64,000 nucleotides of DNA from CBDAKK01 sp965196605 (lineage in GTDB: Bacteria > Spirochaetota > Spirochaetia > WTKD01 > G963693115), in assembly GCA_965196605.1 (NCBI GenBank), contig CBDAKK010000008.1, positions 558,001 through 622,000 of the forward strand, in the 5' to 3' direction. Numbering within the stretch: the first letter of the stretch is position 1; each line of letters opens with the position of its first letter. The translations under genes were made by a program, and so were the position numbers. Below, piece by piece: positions 35,198 to 44,566 of the stretch. The notes under the pieces are model-generated. The model was not told the origin of the DNA. It searched no databases and was given only the letters and a program-made list of their open reading frames with translations.

Positions 35198-36871
35198 ATG
35201 GAAGATTTCATTCGTAAGAAAATACGTGAAGATGTGGAGCGGTGTGGCATGAGCATACACACGCGTTTTCCCCCAGAGCCCAATGGTTATTTGCACATAG
35301 GGCATGCCAAGGCTATAATATTGAACTTTGAAATTGCACGGGAATTTCATGGGCTTTGCAATGTGCGTTTTGATGACACCAACCCCGAAAAGGAGCGCGT
35401 GGAATATGTTCATGCAATACAAAACGACATACGTGCTCTTGGCTATGAATGGAATGATAACGAATATTATGCTTCGCAGTATTTTGATAAGTTTTATGCC
35501 TACGCGAAGCAGCTCATAGAAAAAGGCCTTGCCTATGTCGATAATAGTAGCTTTGAAGAGATACGTAGCTTGCGAGGTACTCCCACTATGCCGGGGACAG
35601 ACAGTCCGTATAGGACGCGAAGCGTAGAAGAGAATTTGAAGCTTTTTGGGGAAATGAAGGAGGGTGTCCATGAACAAGGCTCTTGTGTGCTTCGTGCGAA
35701 GATAGATATGAAGCATCCCAATATCATCATGCGTGACCCCACCATATATCGCATACGCATGCAGCAGCACCACAAAACAGGCGATGCGTGGTGCATATAC
35801 CCTATGTACGATTTTGCTCATTGCTTGTCTGATGCCATAGAGGGCATTACGCATTCCTTGTGTACGCTTGAGTTTGAAATACACCGTCCCTTGTACGACT
35901 GGTTTTTAGATGCGCTTGAAATAGCGAGTCCTCGTCCGCAGCAAATTGAATTTGCACGGCTTAATATTACGCACACGGTGCTCAGTAAGCGCGTCTTGAA
36001 AACCTTGGTTGAGCGCAAGGTGGTAGACGGCTGGGATGATCCACGCATGCCCACTTTGTCGGGAATGCGTCGCCGTGGTTATACTGCGCCTGCGATAAAA
36101 GCGTTTTGTCAATCAGTGGGCATTACCAAAGCACAGGCTACGGTAGAAGTAGAACGCTTAGAAGAAGCGGTGCGTCAAAACCTCAATGTGCAGGCAACGC
36201 GCGCCATGGTTGTCATAGATCCTATAAAGTTGGTAATAACAAACTACCCCGAAGAGGCTAGCGAGGTGTTTCAAGCTGAAAACAACCCCGAGCAAGCGGA
36301 GTCTGGTACGCATGAGCTTGCCTTTAGTAGGACGCTCTACATAGAGCGCGATGATTTTATGGAGCAGCCGTCGAAAAAGTACTTTAGGCTTGCGGTGGGG
36401 CAAGAAGTACGGTTAAAGTACGCCTACTATGTTACATGTACGGGCTTTGTGAAAAACGATGATGGAAGTATACGCGAAGTACACGCGGAATATGACCCTG
36501 CCTCTCGTGGTGGTTGGAGCGATGATGGGCGCAAGGTTCGTGGCACCATTCATTGGGTTTCGCTGCATGATGCAAGGGACATTGTAATACACCAGTATGA
36601 GCGGCTCTTTCTTGCGCCTCACCCTGATGAGTTTGTAGACGATGAAAAAGCCATGCTGGAGTCTGTAAATCCCCGCTCTTTTTCTTGTGTGGAGGGTGCA
36701 AAAGCAGAGCCGTATGTGCATGCTTGTTTGCATGCTCACAATGAAGAAGACGAGGTGCTGTGTATGCAGTTTTTGCGCAAAGGCTACTTTGCCTATGACA
36801 AAGCTGCTTCAAAAGCAAGGCAGCACCCGGTATTTAACAGCACCGTAGCGCTCAAGCAAACGTGGAAATAA
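35198..36871 (+). CDS. glnS: Glutaminyl-tRNA synthetase
   Basis: The 557-residue class I synthetase charges tRNA-Gln directly. The HIGH motif is in RFPPEPNGYLHIGHAKA near residue 35, RFDDTNPEKE follows, and the KMSKS equivalent is VLSKRVL near 268. The C-terminal anticodon-binding beta barrels are present (RVRGTIHWVS read as KVRGTIHWVS). A TTG at 35180 is in frame, but the ATG at 35198 fits the family start and the leaderless promoter. Presence of glnS suggests the organism does not depend on GatCAB for tRNA-Gln. Confidence 0.96.
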   Translation: MEDFIRKKIREDVERCGMSIHTRFPPEPNGYLHIGHAKAIILNFEIAREFHGLCNVRFDDTNPEKERVEYVHAIQNDIRALGYEWNDNEYYASQYFDKFYAYAKQLIEKGLAYVDNSSFEEIRSLRGTPTMPGTDSPYRTRSVEENLKLFGEMKEGVHEQGSCVLRAKIDMKHPNIIMRDPTIYRIRMQQHHKTGDAWCIYPMYDFAHCLSDAIEGITHSLCTLEFEIHRPLYDWFLDALEIASPRPQQIEFARLNITHTVLSKRVLKTLVERKVVDGWDDPRMPTLSGMRRRGYTAPAIKAFCQSVGITKAQATVEVERLEEAVRQNLNVQATRAMVVIDPIKLVITNYPEEASEVFQAENNPEQAESGTHELAFSRTLYIERDDFMEQPSKKYFRLAVGQEVRLKYAYYVTCTGFVKNDDGSIREVHAEYDPASRGGWSDDGRKVRGTIHWVSLHDARDIVIHQYERLFLAPHPDEFVDDEKAMLESVNPRSFSCVEGAKAEPYVHACLHAHNEEDEVLCMQFLRKGYFAYDKAASKARQHPVFNSTVALKQTWK

Positions 36872-36904
36872 TGCACAGCACGTTTATTTGTTGAGCATAG
36901 GTCT

Positions 36905-36949
36905 CAGAGAAACCCCGCCGCCATTGAGTGGGCTTTCAGAGTTTCTCTG
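36905..36949 (+). other. Unexplained inverted repeat between glnS and the tRNA genes
   Basis: CAGAGAAAC at 36905 pairs with GTTTCTCTG at 36941 across 27 bases that hold a smaller GCC/GGC hairpin. A T-rich segment follows at about 36968-36980. It could be the glnS terminator or a small structured RNA; nothing else is seen between 36872 and 37122. Confidence 0.4.
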
Positions 36950-37122
36950 TAGCACTTTATACCGGGGTGTAGTTTTTCCTTTCGATAGCTTTTATTATTG
37001 GCTTAGAGTATGTCTTGACTTCCAATCAGCTGCTCAGTGCTTGTCTGTTGCTCTTGCCCCTTGAATTCACCCACCTGTACGTATTGACATTGGCACAAGA
37101 AGCATTCAATAATATACATATT

Positions 37123-37195
37123 GCCATCTTAGCTCAGTTGGTAGAGCGCGTGACTTGTAATCTCGAAGTCGTCGGTTCGACTCCGACAGATGGCT
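37123..37195 (+). tRNA. tRNA-Thr (anticodon TGT)
   Basis: A full cloverleaf is visible: acceptor GCCATCT/AGATGGC, D arm AGCTCAGTTGGTAGAGC, anticodon loop CTTGTAA, T arm GTCGGTTCGACTCCGAC. The 3' CCA is not encoded. A TTGACA at 37084 may belong to its promoter, although spacing to an AT-rich -10 is long. Confidence 0.95.
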
Positions 37196-37198
37196 AAG

Positions 37199-37280
37199 GG
37201 GGAGTTTCCCGAGCGGTCAAAGGGGGCAGACTGTAAATCTGTTGACTTCGTCTTCGCAGGTTCGAATCCTGCACTCCCCA
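37199..37280 (+). tRNA. tRNA-Tyr (anticodon GTA)
   Basis: This is a class II tRNA of 82 bases with acceptor GGGGAGT/ACTCCCC, anticodon loop CTGTAAA, a long variable arm (TGACTTCGTC) and T arm GCAGGTTCGAATCCTGC. It starts three bases after tRNA-Thr, so both are processed from one transcript. CCA is not encoded. Confidence 0.95.
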
Positions 37281-37349
37281 TAACGAGTACCCTATGATAG
37301 TACAGTATATAAGAAGTTTCGATAGTGTATAATACATGTAAGGTTTTGT

Positions 37350-38303
37350 ATGGATTTTTGTTGTTATGGCGTTCGAGGTTCGCGCCCTGTTTTATTATCT
37401 GTTGATACCGTATTATCGACTTTTTCCAAATTACAGGGTATGCTCTCAAAAAAGGCACTTGGAGATTGTAAGAACAGCGAAGACTTCATGGCTTGTCTTA
37501 CTAAGAAAATACCTACCGAAATGTTGCACACAATTTTTGGGGTAGGTGGAAATACTCCTTGTGTAGAAGTCTTTCCAAAGGTTCGCGATGATGCACATAT
37601 CTTGTTTGACATGGGTACGGGTATTACGAATGTTCAAACCCATAAAAATTCACGTGTTTTTCATGTCTTCTTCAGCCATTTTCATTATGACCATATTCAA
37701 GGCTTTCCTTTTGCCCCGTGGCTCTACGATGAAGATGTGACGGTGCATTTTTATAGTCCATTTCAGGGTTTTGAGGGTATTCTTCGCAATATTATGAAGC
37801 CTCCGTATTTTCCTATTACTATGGCGAGCATGACGAAGAATATACATTTTCATGAGCTATGTAACAAGGACTGTGTTGAGCTACAAAGTATGCGCATAAC
37901 GTGGAAAGAACTTAACCACCCTGGTAAAAGCTATGCGTATAAGGTTGAAGAGGACGGCAAAACATTTTGCTATTTTACAGACGTGAATATGCAGGGCGAT
38001 TTGTTTGAGGATAGTGATGATAATAAGGCGTTTTTACAGGATATTGATTTTGTAGTATTGGATGCGGCTATGGGCTTTGTTAATGCGGTCGAAAAACAAG
38101 ACTGGGGACATACGAGTTTGTTCAAGGGTTTAAGCTTTTGTAAGAGGTGGAAGATAAAACATGCGCATCTCTTTCACTTTGAGCCTTCTGATACCATAGA
38201 ACTTGGGTTATTGCACTATCAAGTAGCGTTATGGTATAACAAGGCAATTAAGTCTAAAACGCAGGTATCCTTTGCGCAGGAAAACATGCTTGTTTCAGTG
38301 TAG
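37350..38303 (+). CDS. Metallo-beta-lactamase-fold hydrolase
   Basis: The 317-residue protein has the MBL metal motif HFHYDH near residue 110, with GVGGNTPCVEV before it, CYFTDVN near 208 and the later aspartate/histidine in VLDAAMGF and DWGHTS. It resembles MBL-fold proteins related to phosphonate or cyclic-nucleotide processing enzymes rather than RNase Z, but the substrate cannot be read. No signal peptide is present. TATAAT at 37328 and TAAGG give an ordinary short leader. The gene stands between the tRNAs and the primase operon. Confidence 0.8.
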   Translation: MDFCCYGVRGSRPVLLSVDTVLSTFSKLQGMLSKKALGDCKNSEDFMACLTKKIPTEMLHTIFGVGGNTPCVEVFPKVRDDAHILFDMGTGITNVQTHKNSRVFHVFFSHFHYDHIQGFPFAPWLYDEDVTVHFYSPFQGFEGILRNIMKPPYFPITMASMTKNIHFHELCNKDCVELQSMRITWKELNHPGKSYAYKVEEDGKTFCYFTDVNMQGDLFEDSDDNKAFLQDIDFVVLDAAMGFVNAVEKQDWGHTSLFKGLSFCKRWKIKHAHLFHFEPSDTIELGLLHYQVALWYNKAIKSKTQVSFAQENMLVSV

Positions 38304-38337
38304 TGACATTGCGCAGTATTTTTCACGGTATAGTTTC

Positions 38338-38544
38338 ATGAGTACTTCAAATACAATTTCTTTTTCTGATGAAGAGATACGGTGTTTGTACACGCTTTTG
38401 TGTATGCCCCCTCACTTGCCTTCTTCGTATTGGAGTATAAAAGAAAAAATTGAGCAGCATCTTAAAAATAAGCTTACCTTACGTGATCTCATGTCCATTC
38501 AGAATTCAGCGAAGGCCATGAGTTCCTCGCGCCATGTCCCATAA
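38338..38544 (+). CDS. Small protein of unknown function upstream of dnaG
   Basis: The 68-residue protein (MSTSNTISFSDEEIRCLYTL...) is mostly helical with no membrane segment. The frame is open from 38272, but the ATG at 38338 is preferred because the earlier start lies inside the MBL gene. There is no clear ribosome binding site. It ends 41 bases before dnaG and may be the first gene of the primase-sigma operon. The position is where many bacteria have a small gene such as rpsU, but it is not rpsU. Confidence 0.5.
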   Translation: MSTSNTISFSDEEIRCLYTLLCMPPHLPSSYWSIKEKIEQHLKNKLTLRDLMSIQNSAKAMSSSRHVP

Positions 38545-38585
38545 AGCATGTGGCATTTGCGTTGGTAGCTTATAAAAGAGGAGCT

Positions 38586-40397
38586 ATGGCGCGTATTCCA
38601 CAAGAAACAATACAAGAGATATTAGAACGCTGTGATATGGTTGCCGTGGTAGGACGCTATGTTGCGCTTGCTAAGAAAGGAGACCGATTCTGGGGCTTGA
38701 GCCCCTTTAAGAATGAAAAGACACCTTCTTTCAGTGTTGATGCAAGGAGTAAGTTATTCTACTGTTTTAGCACAGGGCAGGGTGGAAGCATTTTCACTTT
38801 TTTGCAAAAAATGGAAAACATAAGCTTTGTGGAAGCCGTGAGAACACTTGCGCAAGAAGTTGGTGTTTCCCTTCCTCATCAATCACAGGGGATGCAGCAA
38901 GAACAAAAAAGCGAAAGCCTTTTGGCGCGTGATATGCTGCTGCGTATTACAAAAACTTTTGAGCATTTTTTTTGGGGCGAGACGGGGCATGCTGCGCGTG
39001 AATATATGCACTCAAGGGGTTTTGAAGAGGACGCGTTGCGGGCGTTCCGAGTAGGGTATATTCCCTATGACAAATATTGGTTACATAAATTCCTTATAAG
39101 CAAGGGCTATAAAGCTACAGAGCTTGCAAACAGCGGGCTTTTCAGTGCGCGGTATCCCACCATTAGTCTTTTTTCTCATAGAATAATGTTTCCTATTATG
39201 GGAGTGGATTCCTCAGTGTTGGGATTTGGGGGGCGCCTGCTCATGGGTGACGGTCCAAAGTATATTAATTCGCCACAAACGGAAATTTTTTACAAGAAGC
39301 GCATTTTGTATGGACTTAACTACAGTATTAAGGGTATAAAGGAACATAAAAAAGTATTTCTTGTGGAAGGGTATTTAGACGTTCTTGCGCTGCACCAAGC
39401 GGGGGTTTGCGCCGCGGTAGCACCGCTTGGCACTGCTTTTACTGACGAGCAGGCGCATATATTGCGGACAATGACTAGTGAAGTTGTTATGTTGTTTGAT
39501 GATGATGAAGCGGGGAAAAATGCTGCAATCAAGTCGGCAATAGCTTTTGAAAAGGCGGGCATGCCGTCCATTAAAATAGTGCATTTGTCCGCCGCTGACC
39601 CCGCAGAAACACTGCAGAAGCATGGAAAAGAGGCACTTCGTGAAGAATTACTTGAACAGCAGGAATGGTTTGAATATTATATAAGTAACGTGCATTCTTT
39701 GTATAACTCAACCTATCAAGAACGTGAGCAAGTGTTGACAAATATAGTCAATTACATTGTGAACGTTCGTTCTGACTATAGACGTTCTATGTATACTTCG
39801 CGTCTAGCAGAAGTTTTTATGATGGATGTCCATGTCATACGCAAGCGTGTTGAGAATGCTGCATCTGGAGAGAGAGACAATCTTATCGGCGTGCCTTCTA
39901 GTAAGCATGAGCAACTAGAAGATGCGAAGGCTTTTATAGTGCCGGTGCATACCTGGGATTTTGTGGCGATGGTTGGTCTATGTAATTGCCCGAGTTTGTT
40001 TGACAAGGTGCATGTGGTGTGTAAAATTACGGATCTGATGGATGATAATGCTCGTAAGGTATATATCGCTCTTCAAGAGGCGCATCGAAGTGGTGCGCTT
40101 CATACGCAAGCAGTGCTCGCGTTATTAGAGAAGCCTTTGGCTCTGTATATTACAAAATTGATTGCTCGTGGAGAAGTCCCCGAATATTCAGATGATATTG
40201 TTGAGTATTTTAAGTATCATGTCAAAGTGTCTCGGCTAGAGAAATGTAGTCGTGATATTGACATGAAAATACGTAAGGTGAGTAGCCGCAATGAGGATGC
40301 CAAAGTTTTGCGTGAACTGTTAGAAGAAAAAAAGTTTTATGTGCAGCGTATAAATGAACTTAAAAAGTCTCATGTACTTTATGATGCTCGTGCATAG
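38586..40397 (+). CDS. dnaG: DNA primase
   Basis: The 603-residue primase makes RNA primers at the fork. The N-terminal domain keeps the shape of the CHC2 zinc ribbon (GLSPFKNEKTPSF and LFYCFSTGQGG) but has lost three of the four ligands: Ser39, Lys42, Cys60 and Thr63 stand where C, H, C and C are usual. The TOPRIM domain is intact, with EGYLDVLALHQAG near 265 and MLFDDDEAGKNAA near 310. The C-terminal DnaB-interaction region is divergent. AGAGGAGCT precedes the ATG. rpoD follows 24 bases later. Confidence 0.95.
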   Translation: MARIPQETIQEILERCDMVAVVGRYVALAKKGDRFWGLSPFKNEKTPSFSVDARSKLFYCFSTGQGGSIFTFLQKMENISFVEAVRTLAQEVGVSLPHQSQGMQQEQKSESLLARDMLLRITKTFEHFFWGETGHAAREYMHSRGFEEDALRAFRVGYIPYDKYWLHKFLISKGYKATELANSGLFSARYPTISLFSHRIMFPIMGVDSSVLGFGGRLLMGDGPKYINSPQTEIFYKKRILYGLNYSIKGIKEHKKVFLVEGYLDVLALHQAGVCAAVAPLGTAFTDEQAHILRTMTSEVVMLFDDDEAGKNAAIKSAIAFEKAGMPSIKIVHLSAADPAETLQKHGKEALREELLEQQEWFEYYISNVHSLYNSTYQEREQVLTNIVNYIVNVRSDYRRSMYTSRLAEVFMMDVHVIRKRVENAASGERDNLIGVPSSKHEQLEDAKAFIVPVHTWDFVAMVGLCNCPSLFDKVHVVCKITDLMDDNARKVYIALQEAHRSGALHTQAVLALLEKPLALYITKLIARGEVPEYSDDIVEYFKYHVKVSRLEKCSRDIDMKIRKVSSRNEDAKVLRELLEEKKFYVQRINELKKSHVLYDARA

Positions 40398-40421
40398 GCC
40401 TACGTTATAGGGAGAATTATC

Positions 40422-42437
40422 TTGGTATATTCATCGATAATTAAAAATGCTGTGTCTACAGCTGCGAGTGAAGATAAAAAGAAATCTGCGAAGCCGAAGT
40501 CAAAGAACGCAAGTGATGCGAAATCTAAAACTAAGTCGATAAAAAAAGCATCTACAGGTGCTAAAAAGACAAAATCTTCTGTTGTTAAAAATGCTAAAGA
40601 AACAGTTAAGAAAAAAACTACTCGTGGTGTAAAGTCTGTGGCAAAAACTACTGCGAAGGTGGCAAAAAAGCAAAAATCTAAAAAAACCTCCATGCATGAT
40701 CAAGGCGATGATGTTTTGCAAGCTGCAAGTGATAGTAAGTCGTGGGAGAGTTTGGTAAACGATTATCTTGATAAGGCTGATTCAGATGTTCCCATTGTGT
40801 TGGATGAATTACTAGAGTATTCCCAAGTTAACATGAGCGATGAAGCTTTGAGAAAGCAGGTGGAAGATTATGTTATTGAGAAAAACTTTGATATTGATGA
40901 TGAAGTTAAAAAAGAGTGGAATGTATTTGATACCAGCGATGATAAAATAGATGACCCTATACGCTTGTATTTACGAGAAATTGGAAAAAAGCGCTTGCTT
41001 TCTGCAGAGGAAGAGGTACAGTTTGCAAAGGAAATGCGAGATGGCGAACGGCAGATAGTTGAAATTATTAAGAGGTCAGGAATTTTTATTTTTGAACTTT
41101 ATAAAATTATGCAAAATCTCAATAAAGAGAAAGAAGCTGGAAAAGAAGTATTTGCATATGATACGAAGGTTGATGATGAATACGAGAGACGCAGCGAGAA
41201 TAAAAGACTTTCACAATTGTATAGGGATGTTATTAGACAGATAGGTGGCAAATTAGAAGAGTATATGCAATATAAAACGCAGATTTACGCGTCAGGGAAA
41301 AAAATTGCCACTGATACAAAGTTACAGTCTATGAAAGTGTATTTGCTAAAAAAGATACAGCATCTCTTTATAGATGCCTCAGAGGTGCACCGTTTAGCCG
41401 ATGTGTTTTTGAAGGCACTCGAAATGATTAAGGCGTATAGAAAAAAGCAAGCTACTATATGTCGTGAGCTTGCAGCAAATTCTCTGGAAGATATTCGACT
41501 CTTGTGCAAACGCTTGATTATGAGATCGACTCGGGTGGAGTTGGAACGTGAACTTGGGAAGAGTTCTCATGAAATAAAGACGTATATACAAAACTATAAA
41601 ACTGCCGAACAAAAGCTCATGAATGTAGAATTTGATTATGAAATGAGTATAGATGAGATAATGCATTATTCAAGAGAAATTGCGAAAAATCACTTGAAGG
41701 TGGAAGAGGTTAAAAACCACATTATAGAATCTAATTTGCGACTTGTGGTAAGCATTGCAAAAAATTACACAAACAGAGGCTTGTTCTTTTTTGATTTAGT
41801 GCAGGAAGGTAACCTTGGGCTCATGCGTGCGGTGGAAAAGTTTGAATTTCAAAGGGGCTTTAAGTTTTCTACGTATGCCACATGGTGGATACGCCAAGCA
41901 ATTACGCGCTCCATATCTGACCATGCGCGTACTATACGGGTTCCTGTGCATATGATTGAACAAGTGAACAAAATTATGCGTGAAGAACGTCGAATGATAC
42001 AAGAGCATGGAAGGGAGATAAGCGATGAAGAGATTGCGCAAAAATTAGGGTGGGAAAAAGAAAAGGTTATGAATGTACGGAGTGTCTCACGCGAGCCACT
42101 TTCCTTGGAAACTCCTATAGGGGAGGATGAGGATTCTCTGTTAAGTGATTTTATAGAGGATAAAAACACGGATTCACCGATGCAAATTACTTCGTCATCA
42201 TTTTTACGAGAGCATTTACAAGAAGTGCTTTCAACGCTTTCGCCTCGTGAGCAATTGGTATTACGCCTGCGTTTTGGGCTTGACGATGGCTATCCGCTTA
42301 CTTTAGAGGAAGTTGGATTGGACTTAAATGTTACGCGCGAGCGCGTGAGGCAAATAGAATCAAAAGCATTAAAGCGACTTCAGCACTCACGCCATCGTAA
42401 AAAATTACAACGATATCTCGACAACGGTGTAGAGTAA
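40422..42437 (+). CDS. rpoD: RNA polymerase primary sigma factor (sigma-70)
   Basis: The 671-residue factor has regions 1.2 (DDPIRLYLREIGKKRLLS, residue 175), 2 (LVQEGNLGLMRAVEKFEF, FSTYATWWIRQAI, near 460-490), 3 and 4 (LTLEEVGLDLNVTRERVRQ helix-turn-helix near 625). The first 90 residues are an unusual lysine/alanine/serine-rich tail like histone H1, before a region 1.1-like segment (WESLVNDYLDKADSDVPIVL). It starts at TTG, with AGGGAGAATTATC upstream. It follows dnaG by 24 bases, the usual primase-sigma arrangement. Confidence 0.96.
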   Translation: MVYSSIIKNAVSTAASEDKKKSAKPKSKNASDAKSKTKSIKKASTGAKKTKSSVVKNAKETVKKKTTRGVKSVAKTTAKVAKKQKSKKTSMHDQGDDVLQAASDSKSWESLVNDYLDKADSDVPIVLDELLEYSQVNMSDEALRKQVEDYVIEKNFDIDDEVKKEWNVFDTSDDKIDDPIRLYLREIGKKRLLSAEEEVQFAKEMRDGERQIVEIIKRSGIFIFELYKIMQNLNKEKEAGKEVFAYDTKVDDEYERRSENKRLSQLYRDVIRQIGGKLEEYMQYKTQIYASGKKIATDTKLQSMKVYLLKKIQHLFIDASEVHRLADVFLKALEMIKAYRKKQATICRELAANSLEDIRLLCKRLIMRSTRVELERELGKSSHEIKTYIQNYKTAEQKLMNVEFDYEMSIDEIMHYSREIAKNHLKVEEVKNHIIESNLRLVVSIAKNYTNRGLFFFDLVQEGNLGLMRAVEKFEFQRGFKFSTYATWWIRQAITRSISDHARTIRVPVHMIEQVNKIMREERRMIQEHGREISDEEIAQKLGWEKEKVMNVRSVSREPLSLETPIGEDEDSLLSDFIEDKNTDSPMQITSSSFLREHLQEVLSTLSPREQLVLRLRFGLDDGYPLTLEEVGLDLNVTRERVRQIESKALKRLQHSRHRKKLQRYLDNGVE

Positions 42438-42572
42438 TCTATACAATGGTAAATGTTTATACAATATAAAAAAATCAATTCATAGTGGAAACATGTGCAA
42501 CGCTTTTAGTCTATAAGGCAACATAGGCGAAGCTAAGTTTCTACGTTATTTAATTTAGAACTAGGGGGCATT

Positions 42573-43538
42573 ATGAGTTTTCATAAAACGCTAGAACAAC
42601 TACGCTCATTGCAAGAGGTCTTTAATGAAAAATTTGATATTGAAAGTAAACTTCTAGAGCTACCACAAGAGGTGGATACTCGTGAACAAATGGTTTTACA
42701 GCTTCAAAAAGAATTTCTTATGTACAACGAAAAATATGGGCAGCTTAAAAAAGAGATGGGGCTTAAACAGGATGATTTACGACATGCTCAAGAACACCGA
42801 GAGAAACTAGAAAAAGAAATAAGCCTAGTCAGTTCACAACGCGATTATGAGCTTATGGATAGGGCTGTAAAAGAAAATGAAGAGCATGAAAATTCTATAG
42901 TACAGGAACTGAATAGTTTAAAACGTAAGTTCGATGAATTGCAAGAAAAGTTTCAAGCATCTGAAAACTTCTTGAAGGAACAAGAAGTAGAACTCGAAGA
43001 AACTAAAATAGAGGTAGATAAGCAAGTTGCTGCGTTGACCTTTGCGCTTCAAGAGTGTAAGAACAAGGAAATACTTATCTCATCGGATTTGAATGATAAC
43101 CTTGCATTTAAATTTGAACGTATTATACGCTCGAAGGGAGGGGATGGCATTGTGCCTATACGCAATAGCGTATGTTACGGCTGTCATATTGTGCTGCCCG
43201 TACAATTTGTAAATGAAGTGCGTGCTGAAGATAAAATATTTACCTGTCCCTATTGCTCAAAGATAGTTTATTACGATAAAGACGATGATGCTACTGTCTT
43301 AGATAATGTTGATATACCGAGTCTTCAAGATATTGCGAGTGAAGATGATATAGAATTGGATGATTTTGAAACTGAAGATTACGAAGATCTCATGGATAAA
43401 AGTGACATGGGTTCTGACGCGTATATACCAGTTGCAAACTTAGAAGAAGGAAGTGAGGACGATGATGATATTACAGATGACGAGGAGGAGGAAGAATACG
43501 AATCAGAAACTTATGATGAAGACGATTTAGAAGACTAA
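42573..43538 (+). CDS. Coiled-coil zinc-ribbon protein with acidic tail (CT398-like)
   Basis: The 321-residue protein has a long antiparallel-type coiled coil (residues 1-180), a C4 zinc ribbon (CYGCHIVLPVQFV and CPYCSKIVYY, residues 203-233), and an acidic tail of about 85 residues rich in D and E. It matches the PF02591 zinc-ribbon family, whose role is not well defined; a link to transcription or membrane traffic has been suggested for relatives. TAGGGGGCATT precedes the ATG. It lies between rpoD and the RNase P RNA. Confidence 0.85.
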   Translation: MSFHKTLEQLRSLQEVFNEKFDIESKLLELPQEVDTREQMVLQLQKEFLMYNEKYGQLKKEMGLKQDDLRHAQEHREKLEKEISLVSSQRDYELMDRAVKENEEHENSIVQELNSLKRKFDELQEKFQASENFLKEQEVELEETKIEVDKQVAALTFALQECKNKEILISSDLNDNLAFKFERIIRSKGGDGIVPIRNSVCYGCHIVLPVQFVNEVRAEDKIFTCPYCSKIVYYDKDDDATVLDNVDIPSLQDIASEDDIELDDFETEDYEDLMDKSDMGSDAYIPVANLEEGSEDDDDITDDEEEEEYESETYDEDDLED

Positions 43539-43551
43539 TATGTAAGTAATA

Positions 43552-43890
43552 AGCAGTATGGATATTGCTATTGTCGAGCGACAATAGAGGAAAGTCCGGG
43601 CTCCGAAGAGTAAACTACTGGTTAACGGCCAGCTAATGTTTATGACATTATGAGATAGTGCCACAGAAAAGATACCGCCAAAATAAATTTATTTCGGTAA
43701 GGGTGAAAAGGTGAGGTAAGAGCTTACCCGTATGCAGGATACTGCATATGTGTTGGTAAACCTTAGTTGGAGCAAAATCATGCAGTGGAGGGTTACTCGC
43801 CCATATTCACGGGTAGATTGCAAGAGGGGCGTAGCAATACGCGCTGAAGATAGATAATGTCCCACGACAGAATCCGGCTTATATACTGCT
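43552..43890 (+). ncRNA. rnpB: RNase P RNA (class A)
   Basis: The conserved blocks are present in order: GAGGAAAGTCCGGGCTC, ACAGAAAAGATACCGCC, GGGTGAAAAGGTGAGGTAAG, GGTAAACC and ACAGAATCCGGCTTAT. The ends pair as helix P1 (AGCAGTAT with ATACTGCT), and a T-run starts at 43890, acting as terminator. The RNA is the catalytic part of RNase P, which makes tRNA 5' ends. It is just after the zinc-ribbon gene and convergent with the cyclic-nucleotide-domain genes. Confidence 0.97.
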
Positions 43891-43909
43891 TTTTTATTTT
43901 AAAAAAACC

Positions 43910-44566
43910 TTAGCCCAATGTTTTCTTTTTGTACATAGTCAATTTTCGTTGCAAGCCTTGCTCGTCGACTATGAGAATTTTATCTTCGGCAATAGAAATA
44001 TACCCATCATCTTGCAGTGAGCGTAGTACATCCTTGTTTTCCTTTGCTGAAATACCAACCCATTTTGATATATCTTCTGGATTTGATTGTACTATGTATT
44101 CTTTTTTTTCAAGATTCGCGGAGGCATCTGTTTTAAGAAGTACGCGCAAAGTTAAGAGGCACATGATCACTCGTGCTATAGGTTCATCATAAGAGTATAT
44201 TTGTAAACGCTGTTGTTGTACAATAATTCTATTGACAAAGGTTTGTATGAGCCACAACGAGAGCTGTGGATTTTGTAGTATTACCGTTTCAAAGTTGTCC
44301 TTAGAAAACTCCAATACCGAGACAGTGCCACTTGCAATAGCTGATGCTGAACGTGGAACAGATTCTATAACCGCCATTTCTCCAAAAAAGACGCCGTTCT
44401 GCAACACATCTATCATGTGTTCCTGTCCATCGAGCATAGAAACGAGTTTCACTTCGCCCTTTTTAATAAAGTAAAACTTCGTGCTCCCCGTTTCATATTC
44501 GCAGAATATTATTTCGCCATCTTGATATGTTTTTTCAAGATGACTGAGGTCTACGCTAGTGTCCAT
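43910..44566 (-). CDS. Crp/Fnr-family regulator with cyclic-nucleotide domain
   Basis: The 218-residue protein has a cNMP-binding fold at residues 15-125 (FYFIKKGEVKLVS, GVFFGEMAVIESVPRSASAIA, which resembles the phosphate-binding cassette GE(M/L)A..E..PRSA) and a C-terminal winged helix near residues 165-205 (ISKWVGISAKENKDVLRSLQDDGYI). It should be a DNA-binding regulator. Its start overlaps the end of the upstream paralogue by 11 bases. Confidence 0.85.
   Translation of the reverse strand: MDTSVDLSHLEKTYQDGEIIFCEYETGSTKFYFIKKGEVKLVSMLDGQEHMIDVLQNGVFFGEMAVIESVPRSASAIASGTVSVLEFSKDNFETVILQNPQLSLWLIQTFVNRIIVQQQRLQIYSYDEPIARVIMCLLTLRVLLKTDASANLEKKEYIVQSNPEDISKWVGISAKENKDVLRSLQDDGYISIAEDKILIVDEQGLQRKLTMYKKKTLG

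Noticed and set aside
35150..35884. 244-codon open frame on the minus strand
   Set aside because: It is antisense to glnS and its product has no recognisable features.
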